DNA from: UBA1715 sp045615765
Lineage (GTDB): Bacteria; Bacteroidota; Bacteroidia; Bacteroidales; UBA1715
Direction: 5' to 3'
NCBI GenBank assembly: GCA_045615765.1
Contig: JAZLFM010000048.1
Coordinates: 6,552 to 70,551 of the forward strand
Length of the DNA: 64,000 bases
The notes under the pieces were generated by a model that was given only the letters and a program-made list of their open reading frames with translations, ran no database searches and was not told the DNA's origin. The position numbers were made by a program, and so were the translations under genes. Numbering within the stretch: position 1 is the stretch's first letter; each line of letters begins with the position of its first letter. Below, one piece after another: positions 25,236 through 33,845 of the stretch.

Positions 25236-26531
25236 TTATTTTTTTCTATTGTCAAAAAATTTAATTGGTTTACGTTTTGCTTCAGGGAAATTTCTTCTGT
25301 TGATTTCATCAATAGGAAGGAATTGAATGTCTGGTGCAATACGGATTCGTGCCCTAAAACGATCTTTTAGGTCTTTTATTATGTCTTCGGAAGGAGTTTT
25401 GCAACCGATAGAAACGCTTACATTATCCATTCCTATATCGTTAGTTGTAGCTTCAACAAGATAGTTTTCTACATAATCGATATTGTCAAGTACATCAAAA
25501 ATAGCTGCAGGGTACAATGTTGTGCCTTTTACTTTTAGCATTTGATTTTTACGTCCTTTTAATGGACTGATTCTCATTGTTGTTCTTCCGCAAGTGCATT
25601 TTTCATAATGGAAGCAAGCAATGTCTCCAGTTCTGAATCGAAGAAGAGGCATACCTTCTACGCCAAGTGTGCATACGGTTAGTTCGCCATATTCACCTTC
25701 CTTCACATTGTTTCCATTTTCGTCAATTATCTCGCAGATAATTAGTTCAGGATGATGGTGGCCGCCTTTACCGGCACCGCATTCACAGAAAGATGTACCC
25801 ATTTCTGTAGATGCGTATGTAGAATATAAATCAATATCCCATTTCTCTTTAATTCGAGAGCCCAAAAGGTTTAAAGAGAAGTCTTCGTTTCTAAGATTTT
25901 CACCAATGCAAATGGCTTTTTTAACGCTACTGTTTTTATAGTCAATACCATTTTCTTCTGCAAATTTTATTATGCGTAGAATAAAGGAAGGTACGCAAAT
26001 AATTGCATTTGGTTGTAGTCTTTTTATTGTTTCCCATTGTAATGCTGGGATACCATTGCCAACACGGATAACAGACGCACCCATAAGTTTTACGCCTTCG
26101 AAATAAGCTAATCCTGCCATAAATCGTTTGTCCAGTGTTGTCATAAGTTGGTAAACATCACCAGGTTTTCCGTCGGCACAAGTGAAAGATATTGCTTCGT
26201 TATATGCCAATCGCTTCCAGTCATTGTTAGTGGCTGCGAATGTAGTAGGTTCGCTCAGTGTGCCAGAAGTGGACATATAGTCAACAACTTGAGTTTTATC
26301 AACGCAGAGAAAATCTTCGTTGTATAGTTGTAGGTCCTCTTTGGTTGTAAATGGAATAACTCGAAGGTCTTCCAATGTTTTTATTTTTGAAATGTCAATA
26401 TGTTCTTGTAGGAACATTCTTTTATAAAAAGGAGACTTCGCTTGTAGGTATTGTAATAATTCCTGCATTTTTTGCTCTTGGAATTTCTTTATAACCTCAC
26501 GAGGCTCGTATTCTATAGCTGGGTTGAACAT
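25236..26531 (-). CDS. PaaK-like acyl/aryl-CoA ligase (phenylacetate-CoA ligase family)
   Basis: A 431-residue adenylate-forming enzyme. It has the N-terminal SPFYKRMFLQ region, the phosphate-binding loop MSTSGTLSEPTTFAAT near 86, TYASTEMGTSFCECGAGKGGHHHPE near 232 (A5 motif region with possible zinc-binding Cys/His), LLRFRTGDIACF near 295, and a C-terminal subdomain with LKGRKNQMLKVKGTTLYPAAI. The family activates phenylacetate or related carboxylic acids to CoA thioesters. It is the first gene of an operon with the acyltransferase, so it may supply an activated acyl group for a lipid; this is inference. Confidence 0.88.
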   Translation of the reverse strand: MFNPAIEYEPREVIKKFQEQKMQELLQYLQAKSPFYKRMFLQEHIDISKIKTLEDLRVIPFTTKEDLQLYNEDFLCVDKTQVVDYMSTSGTLSEPTTFAATNNDWKRLAYNEAISFTCADGKPGDVYQLMTTLDKRFMAGLAYFEGVKLMGASVIRVGNGIPALQWETIKRLQPNAIICVPSFILRIIKFAEENGIDYKNSSVKKAICIGENLRNEDFSLNLLGSRIKEKWDIDLYSTYASTEMGTSFCECGAGKGGHHHPELIICEIIDENGNNVKEGEYGELTVCTLGVEGMPLLRFRTGDIACFHYEKCTCGRTTMRISPLKGRKNQMLKVKGTTLYPAAIFDVLDNIDYVENYLVEATTNDIGMDNVSVSIGCKTPSEDIIKDLKDRFRARIRIAPDIQFLPIDEINRRNFPEAKRKPIKFFDNRKK

Positions 26532-26548
26532 TTTTTACAAAATTTTGG

Positions 26549-26556
26549 CAAATATA
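26549..26556 (-). promoter_or_regulatory. Putative -7 promoter element of the PaaK-acyltransferase operon
   Basis: The minus strand reads TATATTTG, 17 nt before the ATG at 26531. Confidence 0.5.
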
Positions 26557-26672
26557 CCACTTTTATTTGAGGAAGGTCTTCGGTTGTTTATAAAAGGTTA
26601 CAATTTGTGTTTTTTTGTATAGTTGAAAATTATGTTCGTATTATTTTGAATATAACAATTCAATTAGTTTAC

Positions 26673-26680
26673 TAATTTTG
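26673..26680 (+). promoter_or_regulatory. Putative -7 promoter element of the efflux operon
   Basis: TAATTTTG (TAnnTTTG) lies 16 nt before the outer-membrane channel ATG at 26697. A TTTG at 26645-26648 is further upstream than usual (24 nt). Confidence 0.45.
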
Positions 26681-26696
26681 ACAAATTAGTGTGTAA

Positions 26697-27947
26697 ATGA
26701 AACAGTTCGTCGCAATATTTATAGTGCTAACGACTTGTGTGTCGGCTTTTTCGCAAGATGAAAAATGGACATTGCAACAGTGCGTTTCCTATGCTTTAGA
26801 AAATAATTTAACAGTTTCGCAGTCATATTTGAAACAACGTTCTTCGGAATTGTCCTATAAACAATCGAAGATGAATAGATTGCCATCGGTCAATGCGTCA
26901 GCCTCTCAATCATTGTTGGAACCTACTTCAAGTAGTGTTGGTTTAAGTGCTAGTATGAACTTATTCAATGGTTTGAGTACTGAAAATACAATTAAAAAAA
27001 ATAAATTAGAATTAGAAAAACAATCTTTGCAAACCGAGCAAGTGAAATATGATATTGAACTTGCTGTTGCTGAAGCATATATACAGGTATTGTATTCAAA
27101 AGAGAATGTGCTACTTGCAGAAAAATTGTTGGAGACATCTAAAAAAGAATTAAAAATTGCTGAAGCAAAATATAAAGTTGGCTCAATGTCAAAAAAGAAT
27201 TTTAGTGACATTGAAGCACAATATGCAAATAAGGAATATTCTGTAATTCGTGCAAAAAATCAATATTCTCAACAATTGTTGACCTTAAAACAATTATTGG
27301 AATTGGAACCTGGTGCTACTTTCGAAATCGTTGAAAATACATCTCCGGTAACTTCGTTTGTCGTTCCTTCTCCAATGGAGGTGTACGAAGAAGCTTGTAA
27401 GGTTTATCCGGAAATGAAAAGTGCGGAACAGCAATTGGCTATAGATAGTTTGTCTGTGAAAATAGCAAAATCGTCTTATTATCCTTCGTTGTCGTTGTCG
27501 GCAGGAGTTGGTGCTAGTGGAAACTTTTTCGAGAATGAATCGGAATGGTCAGGAAATAAATCGTTACGAATGTCTTTGTCTGTGCCTATTTTTAATAGAT
27601 GGCAAACAAAAACGAATGTGGAAAATGTGAAAATCAATTCTGCTTATAATTCTTTAGGGATAGAATCAACAAGAAAGAATTTGTATAAGTCTATAGAAAA
27701 TGCTTGTCAGAGCGCGGAAGCTTATCAAGCAGAAGATGTTGCTTTGCAGTATTCTTTACAGTCATTGGAGAATTCTTTGGAGCTTGCTCAAAAACAATTT
27801 GAGGTTGGATTGATTGATGCTACTACATTGTTGGTTACGGAGACAAATTATGCTCAGACAAGTGTCTCGCAGATACAGGCTAAGTATATGGCAATTTTAA
27901 ATTATATGGTAATACTTCACTATCAAGGTAAAACAATAGAATTTTAA
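26697..27947 (+). CDS. TolC-family outer-membrane efflux protein
   Basis: A 416-residue protein with a signal peptide (MKQFVAIFIVLTTCVSAFSQ). The two related halves of an outer-membrane efflux protein follow, WTLQQCVSYALENNLTVSQ at the start of the first and EVYEEACKVYPEMKSAEQQL at the start of the second, with long coiled-coil helices and short barrel strands (LSASMNLFNGL and LRMSLSVPIFNRW). It would form the outer-membrane channel of the exporter encoded by the next three genes; the adaptor starts 1 nt after its stop. Confidence 0.92.
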   Translation: MKQFVAIFIVLTTCVSAFSQDEKWTLQQCVSYALENNLTVSQSYLKQRSSELSYKQSKMNRLPSVNASASQSLLEPTSSSVGLSASMNLFNGLSTENTIKKNKLELEKQSLQTEQVKYDIELAVAEAYIQVLYSKENVLLAEKLLETSKKELKIAEAKYKVGSMSKKNFSDIEAQYANKEYSVIRAKNQYSQQLLTLKQLLELEPGATFEIVENTSPVTSFVVPSPMEVYEEACKVYPEMKSAEQQLAIDSLSVKIAKSSYYPSLSLSAGVGASGNFFENESEWSGNKSLRMSLSVPIFNRWQTKTNVENVKINSAYNSLGIESTRKNLYKSIENACQSAEAYQAEDVALQYSLQSLENSLELAQKQFEVGLIDATTLLVTETNYAQTSVSQIQAKYMAILNYMVILHYQGKTIEF

Positions 27948-27948
27948 T

Positions 27949-29178
27949 ATGAAAAAAGGAAAACTTATATTGATAATAGGTGTTCTCCTAGCTTTAGGAG
28001 TTGCTGCATATTTCTTTTTCTTCTCAAAAGGTAAAAAAGAAATGATTGTGGTTACGGCAGATGTTGTTAAAAAAGGCTCTATTGCAAATGTTGTTACTGC
28101 AACTGGTACGATAGAACCAATTCAACAAGTTGAGGTTGGTACGCAGGTATCGGGTGAAGTTAAGAAGGTGTATGTTGACTACAATAGTCAAGTGAAGGCC
28201 GGACAGCTAATTGCAGAGTTGGATAAGACTAATTTAAGAGCTTCTGTAGAGGAAGCGCAGACAAGTTATGAACGTGCGTTAAATGAATTGAATTATAATA
28301 AGAAAAATTACGAAAGACAAAAGGCTTTGTTTGATGATCAGTTGATTAGTCAAGCAGAATTTGATGAGATTGTATATCGATATACTGCGGCAAAATGCTC
28401 ATTGACGCAAGCAAAAGCAAGTTTAGATAAAGCAAAAACAAATTTAAGTTATGCCGATATTTATTCGCCAGTTGATGGTGTTGTGCTTTCAAAAAGTATA
28501 GAGGAAGGACAGACTGTAGCTGCCAGTTTTAGTACACCGACTTTGTTTACTATAGCTCAAGATTTGACTAGAATGCAGGTTGAAGCCGATATCGATGAAG
28601 CTGATATTGGTCAGATAAAAGAAGGGCAACGTGTTACATTTACTGTTGATGCGTTTCAGAATGATGTGTTTGATGGTAAAATCACTCAAGTTCGTTTGGA
28701 TCCTAAGGTGACATCAAATGTGGTGACATATACTGTTATAATTGAAGCCAATAACCCAGATCTAAAGCTAATGCCTGGATTGACTGCAACGGTTTCTATC
28801 TACACATTGGAAGTAAATGATGTGGTGACAATTCCTGAAGGTGCATTGAATTATGAACTTTCGTTTGATTTGTTGAAAAAATATAATGAGCAGAATAAAA
28901 TAAAAATGGAAAAACCTGAACATGATGGAAATGTTGGTGAAAAAACTCATAGAGAGGGAAGAAATGGAAAAAAAGGAAATTTTGTTTGGGTGATTGTAAA
29001 TAAAAAAATCGAACGTAAAAAGGTAGAAATAGGTAATTGTGACGAAATTAGATGTCAAATTATATCTGGACTTTCGGAAGGAGATTCAGTTTTAGTTTCT
29101 TTACGAACGGCTTCCGATAAAGAATTAGTAAAAGCGAAAAGTCCTTTTATGCAACAAGGCCGACAAAAACGAAGATAA
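27949..29178 (+). CDS. MacA-like periplasmic adaptor (membrane fusion protein)
   Basis: A 409-residue adaptor. An N-terminal anchor (about 4-25) is followed by a split lipoyl domain (TGTIEPIQQVEVGTQVSGEV and SYADIYSPVDGVVLSKSIEEGQTV), a helical hairpin between them, and beta-barrel/proximal domains (ADIDEADIGQIKEGQRVTFTVDAF). A Lys/Glu/Gly-rich insertion near 320-345 (EHDGNVGEKTHREGRNGKKG) is longer than in typical MacA. It lies between the TolC-like gene and the ABC ATPase with 1-3 nt gaps. Confidence 0.92.
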   Translation: MKKGKLILIIGVLLALGVAAYFFFFSKGKKEMIVVTADVVKKGSIANVVTATGTIEPIQQVEVGTQVSGEVKKVYVDYNSQVKAGQLIAELDKTNLRASVEEAQTSYERALNELNYNKKNYERQKALFDDQLISQAEFDEIVYRYTAAKCSLTQAKASLDKAKTNLSYADIYSPVDGVVLSKSIEEGQTVAASFSTPTLFTIAQDLTRMQVEADIDEADIGQIKEGQRVTFTVDAFQNDVFDGKITQVRLDPKVTSNVVTYTVIIEANNPDLKLMPGLTATVSIYTLEVNDVVTIPEGALNYELSFDLLKKYNEQNKIKMEKPEHDGNVGEKTHREGRNGKKGNFVWVIVNKKIERKKVEIGNCDEIRCQIISGLSEGDSVLVSLRTASDKELVKAKSPFMQQGRQKRR

Positions 29179-29181
29179 CGT

Positions 29182-29925
29182 ATGGAAAAGAAACCAATCA
29201 TTCATATTGAAAATCTGCGCAAAGAATTTCAAGTTGGCGACGAGGTTGTTCGTGCGTTAAAAGGAGTTTCTTACGATATTTACGAAGGTGAATTTGTAAC
29301 CATAATGGGAGCAAGTGGCTCGGGAAAGTCAACAATGTTGAATATTCTTGGTTGCTTGGATAAACCAACCGATGGAATTTATGAATTAGATGGAGTCTCG
29401 GTTCGAGATTTATCAAACGATAAACTTGCCGAGATTCGTAATAGAAAGATAGGTTTTGTTTTTCAGTCATATAATCTTTTGCCACGAACGACTTGTATTG
29501 AAAATGCAGAATTGCCTTTGTTTTATAATCATGAGATTTCAGCAACAGAACGGAAAGAACGTGCTATCAATGCTTTAAATTTGGTAGGATTGCAACAGCG
29601 TTTACATCACATGCCAAACCAATTGTCGGGAGGTCAGCAACAGCGTGTTGCTATTGCTCGTTCGTTGGTGAATGATCCTGTTGTTATTTTTGCAGATGAA
29701 GCAACGGGAAATTTGGATACGCGAATGTCGTACGAAATTATGGGATTGTTTCAAGATTTAAATCGGCAAGGCAAGACAATCGTATTTGTAACGCACGAGC
29801 CTGATATTGCAAAAATGAGTAAAAGAACGATAGTTTTACGTGATGGTCTTGTTTTAGAAGATATTGTGTATGAACATCAAGTTGATGCGAAAGAAGAATT
29901 GGCAAAATTGCCTGTAACGGATTAA
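29182..29925 (+). CDS. MacB-type ABC transporter ATP-binding protein (LolD-like)
   Basis: A 247-residue ATPase. Walker A is GASGSGKST near 42, then FVFQSYNLLPRTTCIENAELP (Q-loop region), the signature LSGGQQQRVAIARSL, Walker B VIFADEATGNLD and H-loop FVTHEPDIA. The sequence is of the MacB/LolD mechanotransmission class. In this operon the ATPase and the permease are separate proteins, unlike the fused E. coli MacB. Confidence 0.94.
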   Translation: MEKKPIIHIENLRKEFQVGDEVVRALKGVSYDIYEGEFVTIMGASGSGKSTMLNILGCLDKPTDGIYELDGVSVRDLSNDKLAEIRNRKIGFVFQSYNLLPRTTCIENAELPLFYNHEISATERKERAINALNLVGLQQRLHHMPNQLSGGQQQRVAIARSLVNDPVVIFADEATGNLDTRMSYEIMGLFQDLNRQGKTIVFVTHEPDIAKMSKRTIVLRDGLVLEDIVYEHQVDAKEELAKLPVTD

Positions 29926-29928
29926 AAT

Positions 29929-31140
29929 ATGGTTTTCTCAAATTTAATTAAGGTTTCGTGGAAAGCGGTAATTCTCAACAAAATGAGAACATTTCTCACT
30001 ATGTTGGGAGTTATCATTGGTGTCGGTTCGGTTATTACCATGTTGGCTATTGGTGAAGGATCAAAACAAAGTATCCGTTCTCAAATTTCTCAAATGGGCT
30101 CAAATATGTTAACCATCCGACCGGGCTCTCAACGTGTTGGCGGTGTCCGTATTGACGATGGTTCGCAACGTTGCATGTCGTTGAAAGATGTTGAGGTCAT
30201 ACAAAATTGTAAATACGTAGATGCTGTTTCTCCTATTGTACAATCAAGTGGTCAAACAATTCATGAGGCAAATAACTGGCCTTCAACAATGTATGGTGTT
30301 TATCCTGAGTATCTTGATATTAAGAAGATGGAATTGAAAAAAGGAAGTATGTTTTCTCAACGACATATCAGTCAATCATCAAAAGTGGCTGTAATTGGTC
30401 AGACCGTTGTCACGAATTTATTTGGTGATGAAGATCCTATAGGTAAAACAATTCGTTTTAAAAGCACGCCATTTCAAATTATAGGTGTTTTAGAGTCAAA
30501 AGGTGAAAATACATTTGGTCAGGATCAAGATAATGTGATATTAGTTCCTTTTACAACTGTACAAAAACGAATATTGTCTATTACGTATGTAAATTCTATT
30601 GTTGCTTCGGCAAAGAGCGAAGAAACTGCGAAACAAGCAGTTGAAGAAGTTACCGATGCTTTACGTAAGCTACATAAAAGTAGTGAAGGCAATGATCCAT
30701 TCTCGGTAATGTCAATGGAAGAATTGTTGACAACTGTAAGTTCTACGACAGAAATTCTTACTGCTTTGCTTGTTGCCATTGCTGGAATTTCTTTGTTGAT
30801 AGGTGGTATAGGTATAATGAACATCATGTATGTTTCTGTTAAGGAAAGAACGCGTGAAATAGGTTTGCGTATGGCTGTAGGAGGAAAAAGTAGAGATATT
30901 TTGCTCCAATTCTTAACAGAAGCTATTTTCATAAGTGTTACGGGAGGCCTAATCGGTGTCGTGGTAGGAATTGCAGCAGCAAAGATAACAACATTGTTTA
31001 CGCAGTGGCCTACAATCATTACAGGGTCATCTTTGTTGATATCTTTCTTTGTTTGTGCAATAACAGGAATATTTTTTGGTTGGTATCCTGCGAAAAAAGC
31101 TGCAAATTTGGACCCGATAGTTGCATTACGATATGAATAG
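29929..31140 (+). CDS. MacB-type ABC transporter permease
   Basis: A 403-residue permease. One N-terminal transmembrane helix (NKMRTFLTMLGVIIGVGSVITMLAIGEG) is followed by a large periplasmic core domain (about 50-270) and three C-terminal helices, with GGIGIMNIMYVSVKERTREIGLRMAVGG and the ending FGWYPAKKAANLDPIVALRYE. This is the MacB_PCD/FtsX layout. With the preceding ATPase, adaptor and TolC-like protein it makes a complete tripartite exporter for an antibiotic, peptide or lipid; the substrate is unknown. The end overlaps the tsaE start by 8 nt. Confidence 0.94.
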   Translation: MVFSNLIKVSWKAVILNKMRTFLTMLGVIIGVGSVITMLAIGEGSKQSIRSQISQMGSNMLTIRPGSQRVGGVRIDDGSQRCMSLKDVEVIQNCKYVDAVSPIVQSSGQTIHEANNWPSTMYGVYPEYLDIKKMELKKGSMFSQRHISQSSKVAVIGQTVVTNLFGDEDPIGKTIRFKSTPFQIIGVLESKGENTFGQDQDNVILVPFTTVQKRILSITYVNSIVASAKSEETAKQAVEEVTDALRKLHKSSEGNDPFSVMSMEELLTTVSSTTEILTALLVAIAGISLLIGGIGIMNIMYVSVKERTREIGLRMAVGGKSRDILLQFLTEAIFISVTGGLIGVVVGIAAAKITTLFTQWPTIITGSSLLISFFVCAITGIFFGWYPAKKAANLDPIVALRYE

Positions 31141-31549
31141 TGTTATAGTACATTCTATAGAAGAATTGCCTCAGGTGGCTCGGTCTATAATCAGTTCTTT
31201 ACAAGGACGAACAGTTCTTGCTTTCAACGGAGAAATGGGTGCAGGTAAAACAACCTTTATAAAAGCATTTTGTGCAGAATATGGGGTTGTGGATAATGTG
31301 GCTAGTCCGACATTTGCTATTGTAAATGAATATTTGACACCACAAAAAAAGACATTATACCATTTTGATTTATATAGGTTGGAAACAATAGAAGATTTGA
31401 TGAATATAGGTGCAGAAGATTATTTCTATAGTGGAAATTTATGTTTGATAGAATGGCCTGATATAGCATCTTCATTGCTTCCTACAAATACAATGTCTAT
31501 TTCGTTACGTGTTGCTGATGATGGTGCGCGTATTATTCAATGGGAATAG
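31133..31549 (+). CDS. tsaE: tRNA threonylcarbamoyladenosine biosynthesis ATPase TsaE
   Basis: A 138-residue P-loop ATPase needed for the t6A modification of tRNA. Walker A is NGEMGAGKTTFIKAFC near 33, then VASPTFAIVNEY, YHFDLYRL and LCLIEWPD, all TsaE landmarks. ATG 31133 overlaps the permease stop by 8 nt; a TTG at 31121 is a less likely start. It is a housekeeping gene at the end of the exporter operon. Confidence 0.93.
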   Translation: MNSVIVHSIEELPQVARSIISSLQGRTVLAFNGEMGAGKTTFIKAFCAEYGVVDNVASPTFAIVNEYLTPQKKTLYHFDLYRLETIEDLMNIGAEDYFYSGNLCLIEWPDIASSLLPTNTMSISLRVADDGARIIQWE

Positions 31550-31579
31550 ATTAAGATATAGAATGTAAAATTGTTCAAT

Positions 31580-32341
31580 ATGATATTTTATTATTCAGGT
31601 TGTGGAAATAGTAAATATGTAGCTTTAGAATTAGCACGAAGTTTAAATGATAAACTTGTGTTTATTCCCGATGCGGAAAAAGCAAAAGAATATAGCTGTG
31701 AGCTTAAGAATAACGAAATGTTAGGATTTGTTTTTCCTGTTTATTGCTGGGCACCTCCACAGTTAGTTCTTGACTTCATTTCTCGATTGACATTTAATAA
31801 GAAAACTGTTTATACGTTTTGTGTTACTACGTATGGAGATAATGCGGGTCATACGGAACGAGTTTTACAAAAAGCATTGCAAGATAGAAATATTGCTTTG
31901 TCTGCTTGTTTTGGACTTCAAATGCCAGAAACATACGTAAATATGTCTGGAATGGATGTAGATTCCAAAGAAGTTGCAGCGCAAAAAATTGCAAAAGCAA
32001 AAGAAATTTTACGTGATTTGTTGGAGACAATAGCTGATAGAAGATACGATTCTAATGTGGAAATAGGATCGTATCCATTTCTAAAGACGTATGTTGTTCG
32101 CCCTTTATTTTACAAATTCTTAGTTACAGACAAAAAATGGTGGACGACCAATGAATGTGTTGGTTGTGGTTCCTGTGTATCTATATGCCCATTGAATAAC
32201 ATCTCGTTAAATAGCAATAGAAAACCAGAATGGAAAGGTAATTGTACAACCTGTGAGGCTTGTTATCATATTTGTCCAGTTAATGCAATTCAGTTTGGAA
32301 AAGCAACAAGGGGTAAAGGGCAATACAAACGATTTTGTTAG
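31580..32341 (+). CDS. EFR1-type flavodoxin/ferredoxin fusion protein
   Basis: A 253-residue protein. The N-terminal flavodoxin-like domain (about 1-150) begins MIFYYSGCGNSKYVALELAR and has GFVFPVYCWAPPQLVLDF and TYGDNAGHTER. The C-terminal part has two [4Fe-4S] motifs, CVGCGSCVSICP and CTTCEACYHICP. The fold matches the EFR1 (EF-hand-free flavodoxin-ferredoxin) proteins common in anaerobes, which are electron carriers of unknown partner. ATG 31580 lies 30 nt after tsaE. Confidence 0.85.
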   Translation: MIFYYSGCGNSKYVALELARSLNDKLVFIPDAEKAKEYSCELKNNEMLGFVFPVYCWAPPQLVLDFISRLTFNKKTVYTFCVTTYGDNAGHTERVLQKALQDRNIALSACFGLQMPETYVNMSGMDVDSKEVAAQKIAKAKEILRDLLETIADRRYDSNVEIGSYPFLKTYVVRPLFYKFLVTDKKWWTTNECVGCGSCVSICPLNNISLNSNRKPEWKGNCTTCEACYHICPVNAIQFGKATRGKGQYKRFC

Positions 32342-32387
32342 TAATTGACCATATTGGAATGGTCACCAATCAATGAATAATCTTAGA

Positions 32388-32457
32388 GGCGTATTGCATA
32401 CGCCTTGGGTACATCCATTTTTTATATCGGAAATAATGTGTGCGTATGCAATACGCC
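32388..32457. repeat. REP-like inverted-repeat element (REPIN)
   Basis: GGCGTATTGCATACGCC at 32388-32404 and GCGTATGCAATACGCC at 32442-32457 are exact 16-bp inverted copies, and each copy is itself nearly palindromic. Imperfect outer arms (around 32345-32370 and 32468-32503) extend the symmetry. This resembles the intergenic REP doublets of Bacteroidota. It lies between the EFR1 gene and the terminator ahead of oadB. Confidence 0.7.
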
Positions 32458-32508
32458 CGTACAATTTCATTCCATATTTTGCCGATAATGGAACAATTGG
32501 TCTATTAC

Positions 32509-32541
32509 AAAAAAAGCGTTCTAAATAGAACGCTTTTTTTT
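32509..32541. terminator. Bidirectional terminator between the EFR1 gene and oadB
   Basis: AAAAAAAGCGTTCT, loop AAAT, then AGAACGCTTTTTTT form a 14-bp stem with A and T runs on both sides. It serves both converging transcription units. Confidence 0.9.
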
Positions 32542-32563
32542 GTAATAAATATGTTTTGATTTA

Positions 32564-33793
32564 TTAGAATCCCATACAGAATGTAATTAAAACACCAGCT
32601 GCAACAGCAGAACCAATAACGCCAGAAACGTTACTTGACATACAGTATTGAAGTACGTGGTTTTGTGGATCGTATTTAGTTGAGATTTCATTAGCAACAC
32701 GAGAAGCCATAGGAACGGCACTTAAACCAGTTGCACCACAAAGAGGATTGATTTTCTTCTTTGCAAATAGATTGAAAAGTTTTACTAAACAAATACCACT
32801 TGCTACAGATAATGCAAATGCGAAGAATCCACCAACGATAATACCGATAGTTTTGATATCTAGGAATACATCAGCTGTCATTGTTGCACCAACGCAAAGA
32901 CCAAGTATGATAGTTGCAGGGTTCATAATGTATTCTGTTGCTGCAGTAGTAAGTCTTTGAGTGTCTGTACCAATTTCTTTCAAAAGGTTACCAAGTAATA
33001 ACATACCCAAAAGTGGACCAGATGAAGGAACTAATATGATAACAACTACACCTAAAACGATAGGGAAGATAATCTTAACCGCACGCATGTTTTTAATTTG
33101 ATGCTTAGGAGGGAACAGTTTATCTTGTTGTTTCATGTTGATTTTTAGTTCTTTCTCAGAGCAAAGCAACTTAACAACTAATGGAATAATTACAGGTACC
33201 AAAGCCATATATGAATATGCGGCAATTGCAATAGGACCTAATAATTGTGGAGCCAATTTTAATGTTGTATAAATAGCTGTTGGGCCATCAGCACCACCAA
33301 TAATAGCTAAAGAAGCTGCTTCTTGTAATGAGAATGCTCCCGAAGCCATTGCTATTAATAATACAGTGAAGATACCGAATTGCGCTGCACCGCCAAATAA
33401 AGCTAATTTTAGGTTACGCAACATTGGACCAAAGTCAGTCATTGCACCTACACCTAAGAAAATAAGTGGAGGAAGAAGACCTGTTTTAATCAATGCATAG
33501 TATAGGAAGTTGAAGATACCGTATTCGTGAGCAATTTCAAAAAGATTCATGTATTGCATACGACCATTTTCATCAAGTCCTAATTCTATTTTGTCACCTG
33601 CAACAACGCCAAGATCTGCACCAGGGAAGTTTGCCAACAAAACGCCGAAACCAATAGGTATTAACAAAAGAGGTTCGTATTTCTTTACTATACCTAAGTA
33701 AAGAAGAACGAAAGCAATCAATAACATTAATAGGTAGCCTGGATTATCAATAAAGGCACCTATTGCAGTCATATCATAGATTTTTTCTAGCAT
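32564..33793 (-). CDS. oadB: Na+-translocating decarboxylase beta subunit (OadB)
   Basis: A 409-residue integral membrane protein with about ten hydrophobic segments. It is the beta subunit that exports Na+ while releasing CO2 from carboxybiotin. Landmarks are PLIFLGVGAMTDFGPML, IIGGADGPTAIYTTLKL (the conserved Asp region for Na+), MLLLGNLLKEIG and PLCGATGLSAVPMASRVA near the C-terminus. It is the last gene of oadGAB. Confidence 0.94.
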   Translation of the reverse strand: MLEKIYDMTAIGAFIDNPGYLLMLLIAFVLLYLGIVKKYEPLLLIPIGFGVLLANFPGADLGVVAGDKIELGLDENGRMQYMNLFEIAHEYGIFNFLYYALIKTGLLPPLIFLGVGAMTDFGPMLRNLKLALFGGAAQFGIFTVLLIAMASGAFSLQEAASLAIIGGADGPTAIYTTLKLAPQLLGPIAIAAYSYMALVPVIIPLVVKLLCSEKELKINMKQQDKLFPPKHQIKNMRAVKIIFPIVLGVVVIILVPSSGPLLGMLLLGNLLKEIGTDTQRLTTAATEYIMNPATIILGLCVGATMTADVFLDIKTIGIIVGGFFAFALSVASGICLVKLFNLFAKKKINPLCGATGLSAVPMASRVANEISTKYDPQNHVLQYCMSSNVSGVIGSAVAAGVLITFCMGF

Positions 33794-33845
33794 AATTATT
33801 TAGTTAAAAAAGGGATAGTAGTTAAATACTATCCCCAAATTAGTT

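Noticed and set aside
25232..25339. Longer N-terminus for the acyltransferase starting at 25339
   Set aside because: The added residues are encoded inside the end of the PaaK-like gene and are not typical of the family; ATG 25231 gives a 4-nt gap.
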